A stretch of DNA of 64,000 bases from NCBI GenBank assembly GCA_009797885.1, contig WNKP01000001.1:434001-498000 (forward strand). Direction: 5' to 3'. This stretch comes from Flavobacteriaceae bacterium GF1. Lineage in GTDB: Bacteria; Bacteroidota; Bacteroidia; Flavobacteriales; Flavobacteriaceae. The position numbers were made by a program, and so were the translations under genes. Within the stretch, counting starts at the first letter, position 1. Each line of letters opens with the position of its first letter. Below the pieces are notes generated by a model that saw nothing but the letters and a program-made list of their open reading frames with translations, did no database searches and was not told the DNA's origin. Shown piece after piece: positions 62,241 to 64,000 of this stretch.

Positions 62241-64000
62241 TGTACGCCTGGGAATTGACATATCGTTATTTAATTGTCCTTTTCTTGCTTTGGGGAGGAA
62301 CCTTATCCGCACAAGATGCCGATGAAGTGACTTTTGAAATAAAGCTGAGCAAGGAAAAATTGGGTATCAATGAACGATTACGGGTGGAATTTGCAATGAA
62401 TAAGGATGGTGATAATTTCAATCCCCCCACTTTTGATGGGTTCCAGGTGATCATGGGACCATCACAGTCCATTTCCTCATCCTGGATCAATGGAAAACGA
62501 ACCTTTTCCAAATCCTATTCCTACATCCTAAAACCTACGGCACAAGGTAGTTTTACCATAGGGCAGGCCGCTATAGAAATTGATGGGGAAACCTATAAGA
62601 CCATACCAAGAAAAGTACAGATTACACAGGCCGTGGCCAATCCCAATGCGCCAAAGACGGCAGAAGACGTCGCCGATGAAAACCTGCATTTGATAGCGGA
62701 GGTCTCCAAGGGAAGCCCCTATTTAAATGAAGCGGTGACCGTGGTGTATAAACTATACATTAGTTCCAACATATCCGTTACCAATTTTAGGCCGTTGGAC
62801 AGTCCCAAATACAATAATTTCTGGAGCCAGGATATCCCCGTTACCAAGTATAATACGGTAAATGAAACCTATAAGGGCAAACCTTACCGAAGTGTAATAC
62901 TAAAGCGGGTGGTCCTCTATCCCCAAAAGTCGGGAAAGTTGGAAATTGAACCATTGGCCTTGGAAATATATGTGGATGTTCCTACCAGTAGAAGGGATTT
63001 CTTCGGTAGTCGAATCTACACGCAAACCAGTAAAACGGTCTCGGCAGGCAAGCGAACACTTAATGTACTCCCATTGCCGGAACAAGGAAAACCCGTGGGG
63101 TTCAGTGGTGCTGTGGGACAATTCGATTTTACCGTTACGACCAGCAAAACCAGTCTTAATGCTTCAGAATCCCTGCAGGCCAAGGTTGAAGTAAGTGGCA
63201 AGGGAAACCTTAAACTCTTCCAGTTACCGGAGCCTGAACTGCCCAGTGCACTGGAGGTTTATGAACCTGAATTTGATGAAAAGGTCCGTACCACCATTAC
63301 AGGGATGCAAGGGAAGGTGACCAATAACTATACCATAGTTCCCTCCTTTAGGGGAAGGTATCCCATCCCCAGTATTTCCTTCAGTTACTTTGATCCCAGA
63401 GCAAGGGCTTACAGGACATTGAATTCCGACGAAATAACGATCAATGTAATGGAAGGCCCAACGGATGATGTGCAAGGTACCCCTGGTTTGGTCGGTAGGC
63501 CACAAATTGCCGTGGCGACCGGAAGTCAGTTCCATTTTATCAAAACACAACCAAACTTGATTTCCGTAAGCACGGAACGCTTTTTTGGTTCCCAAAAATT
63601 CCTTTGGCTGTTGTTCGGACCATTGGCCCTTATTCCCTTGGTTCTTTTCATTAGAAAGAAAAAACAGGAAAGTGATGCGGACGTTGAAGGTAATCGCCTA
63701 AAAATGGCCAACCGATTGGCCAAAAAATACCTTTCCACAGCCAAAAAGCAATTGGGTAATCCGGATGGTTTTTATGTTGCCCTGGAGAAAGCTTTACATA
63801 ATTATCTCAAAGCAAAACTTAAGATCGAAACTTCGGAATTCAGTAAAGAAAAAATAGTTGATCTACTCAATGACAGAAAAGTGGATGAAGCCACTACATC
63901 ACAATTTATAGCGCTATTGCAAAGTTGTGAAATGGCACGTTACAGTCCCATTACCAATGTACAGATGAATGAAGACTATGTAAAGGCAAGTGAAGTCATC
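62240..64000 (+). CDS. batD: BatD-like protein, 3' end outside the window
   Basis: The open frame runs from GTG at 62240, which overlaps the batC stop (TAG-TG), to the window end without a stop (587 codons). Signal peptide near residues 6-24 (RYLIVLFLLWGGTLSAQ), then DADEVTFEIKLSKEKLGINE, a BatD-type run of beta domains (about 25-430), and a membrane helix about 453-474 (FLWLLFGPLALIPLVLFIRK). The C-terminal part after the helix is cytoplasmic and helical. No ATG is near the start, so GTG is inferred. This is the typical last member of the Bat operon. Confidence 0.88.
   Translation, partial: MYAWELTYRYLIVLFLLWGGTLSAQDADEVTFEIKLSKEKLGINERLRVEFAMNKDGDNFNPPTFDGFQVIMGPSQSISSSWINGKRTFSKSYSYILKPTAQGSFTIGQAAIEIDGETYKTIPRKVQITQAVANPNAPKTAEDVADENLHLIAEVSKGSPYLNEAVTVVYKLYISSNISVTNFRPLDSPKYNNFWSQDIPVTKYNTVNETYKGKPYRSVILKRVVLYPQKSGKLEIEPLALEIYVDVPTSRRDFFGSRIYTQTSKTVSAGKRTLNVLPLPEQGKPVGFSGAVGQFDFTVTTSKTSLNASESLQAKVEVSGKGNLKLFQLPEPELPSALEVYEPEFDEKVRTTITGMQGKVTNNYTIVPSFRGRYPIPSISFSYFDPRARAYRTLNSDEITINVMEGPTDDVQGTPGLVGRPQIAVATGSQFHFIKTQPNLISVSTERFFGSQKFLWLLFGPLALIPLVLFIRKKKQESDADVEGNRLKMANRLAKKYLSTAKKQLGNPDGFYVALEKALHNYLKAKLKIETSEFSKEKIVDLLNDRKVDEATTSQFIALLQSCEMARYSPITNVQMNEDYVKASEVI

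Noticed and set aside
1-64000. Search for tRNA, rRNA, prophage, transposase and CRISPR
   Set aside because: None recognised by eye; a tRNA scan could still find a cryptic case but no cloverleaf pattern was seen.

Overview
The window looks like chromosome from a marine-type member of the Flavobacteriaceae (phylum Bacteroidota). The evidence is two very large TonB-dependent receptors with N-terminal carboxypeptidase-like domains, a complete moxR/Bat (aerotolerance) operon, many short lipoprotein signals, membrane-bound AraC regulators, few Shine-Dalgarno sites, and upstream elements of the Bacteroidota type (TTG, 17-23 bases, TAnnTTTG). No integrase, transposase, phage gene, CRISPR array, tRNA or rRNA was found. 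It reads as a normal chromosomal backbone with one locally rearranged block (about 21.7-25.2 kb). I cannot assign the species.

Layout. 0-10 kb: folate salvage (5-formyl-THF cyclo-ligase), uvrC followed by a patatin/Omp85-like outer-membrane protein, a DUF3108 protein, tryptophan 2,3-dioxygenase, an M23 peptidase lipoprotein and phosphoglucose isomerase. 10-18 kb: two TonB-dependent receptors around an exported endonuclease/phosphatase-fold protein. 18-21 kb: a cytochrome c lipoprotein and a run of four small proteins (SnoaL-like, a double lipocalin-like protein, YciI-like, DinB-like), three of them exported. 21-25.2 kb: an AraC regulator, a serine hydrolase, an ECF sigma factor with small membrane partners, then a 180-bp duplicate of the AraC 3' end. 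25-31.8 kb: a membrane-tethered winged-helix regulator divergent from a YceI protein and a WD40 lipoprotein, an orphan ABC membrane half, and a membrane AraC regulator. 31.5-37.2 kb: a TolC/adaptor/RND efflux operon with a small membrane protein. 37.5-46.4 kb: SulP transporter, phytanoyl-CoA dioxygenase-like protein with divergent AraC regulator, convergent gpsA and glpD, monooxygenase, cvpA. 46.7-49.9 kb: CAP-domain lipoprotein, 3-hydroxyanthranilate dioxygenase, DUF1304 protein, ALDH7-type dehydrogenase. 50-55.5 kb: HhH-like protein, metallophosphoesterase, PfkB kinase, and an aldo/keto reductase-SDR-AlbA_2 operon. 55.7-64 kb: moxR, DUF58, a two-TM protein, batA, batB, batC, and batD running off the end.

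Functional themes. Tryptophan catabolism is represented by two separate loci (6.3 and 47.3 kb). Glycerol-3-phosphate is handled by two convergent enzymes of opposite usual direction, apparently from separate promoters. The Bat operon joins an AAA+ ATPase to three VWA-fold proteins, TPR and BatD scaffolds at the inner membrane/periplasm. Several genes have recognisable -33/-7 promoters, and two of these lie so close to the start codon that leaderless mRNA is likely.

Most interesting observations: (1) a candidate small RNA on the minus strand at about 49.86-49.99 kb with promoter, stem-loop and terminator in a gene-free gap, sharing its layout with a second candidate at 5.14-5.25 kb; (2) a 17-base GU-rich motif immediately before intrinsic terminators; (3) an RND pump in which the TM4 acidic proton-relay pair is replaced by Ser-Asn while TM10 carries Asp-Asp; (4) 180-bp direct repeats bounding a sigma-factor/serine-hydrolase module; (5) a membrane winged-helix regulator beside YceI and an exported WD40 lipoprotein; (6) exported versions of families that are usually cytoplasmic. 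All are sequence-reading inferences without database searches.
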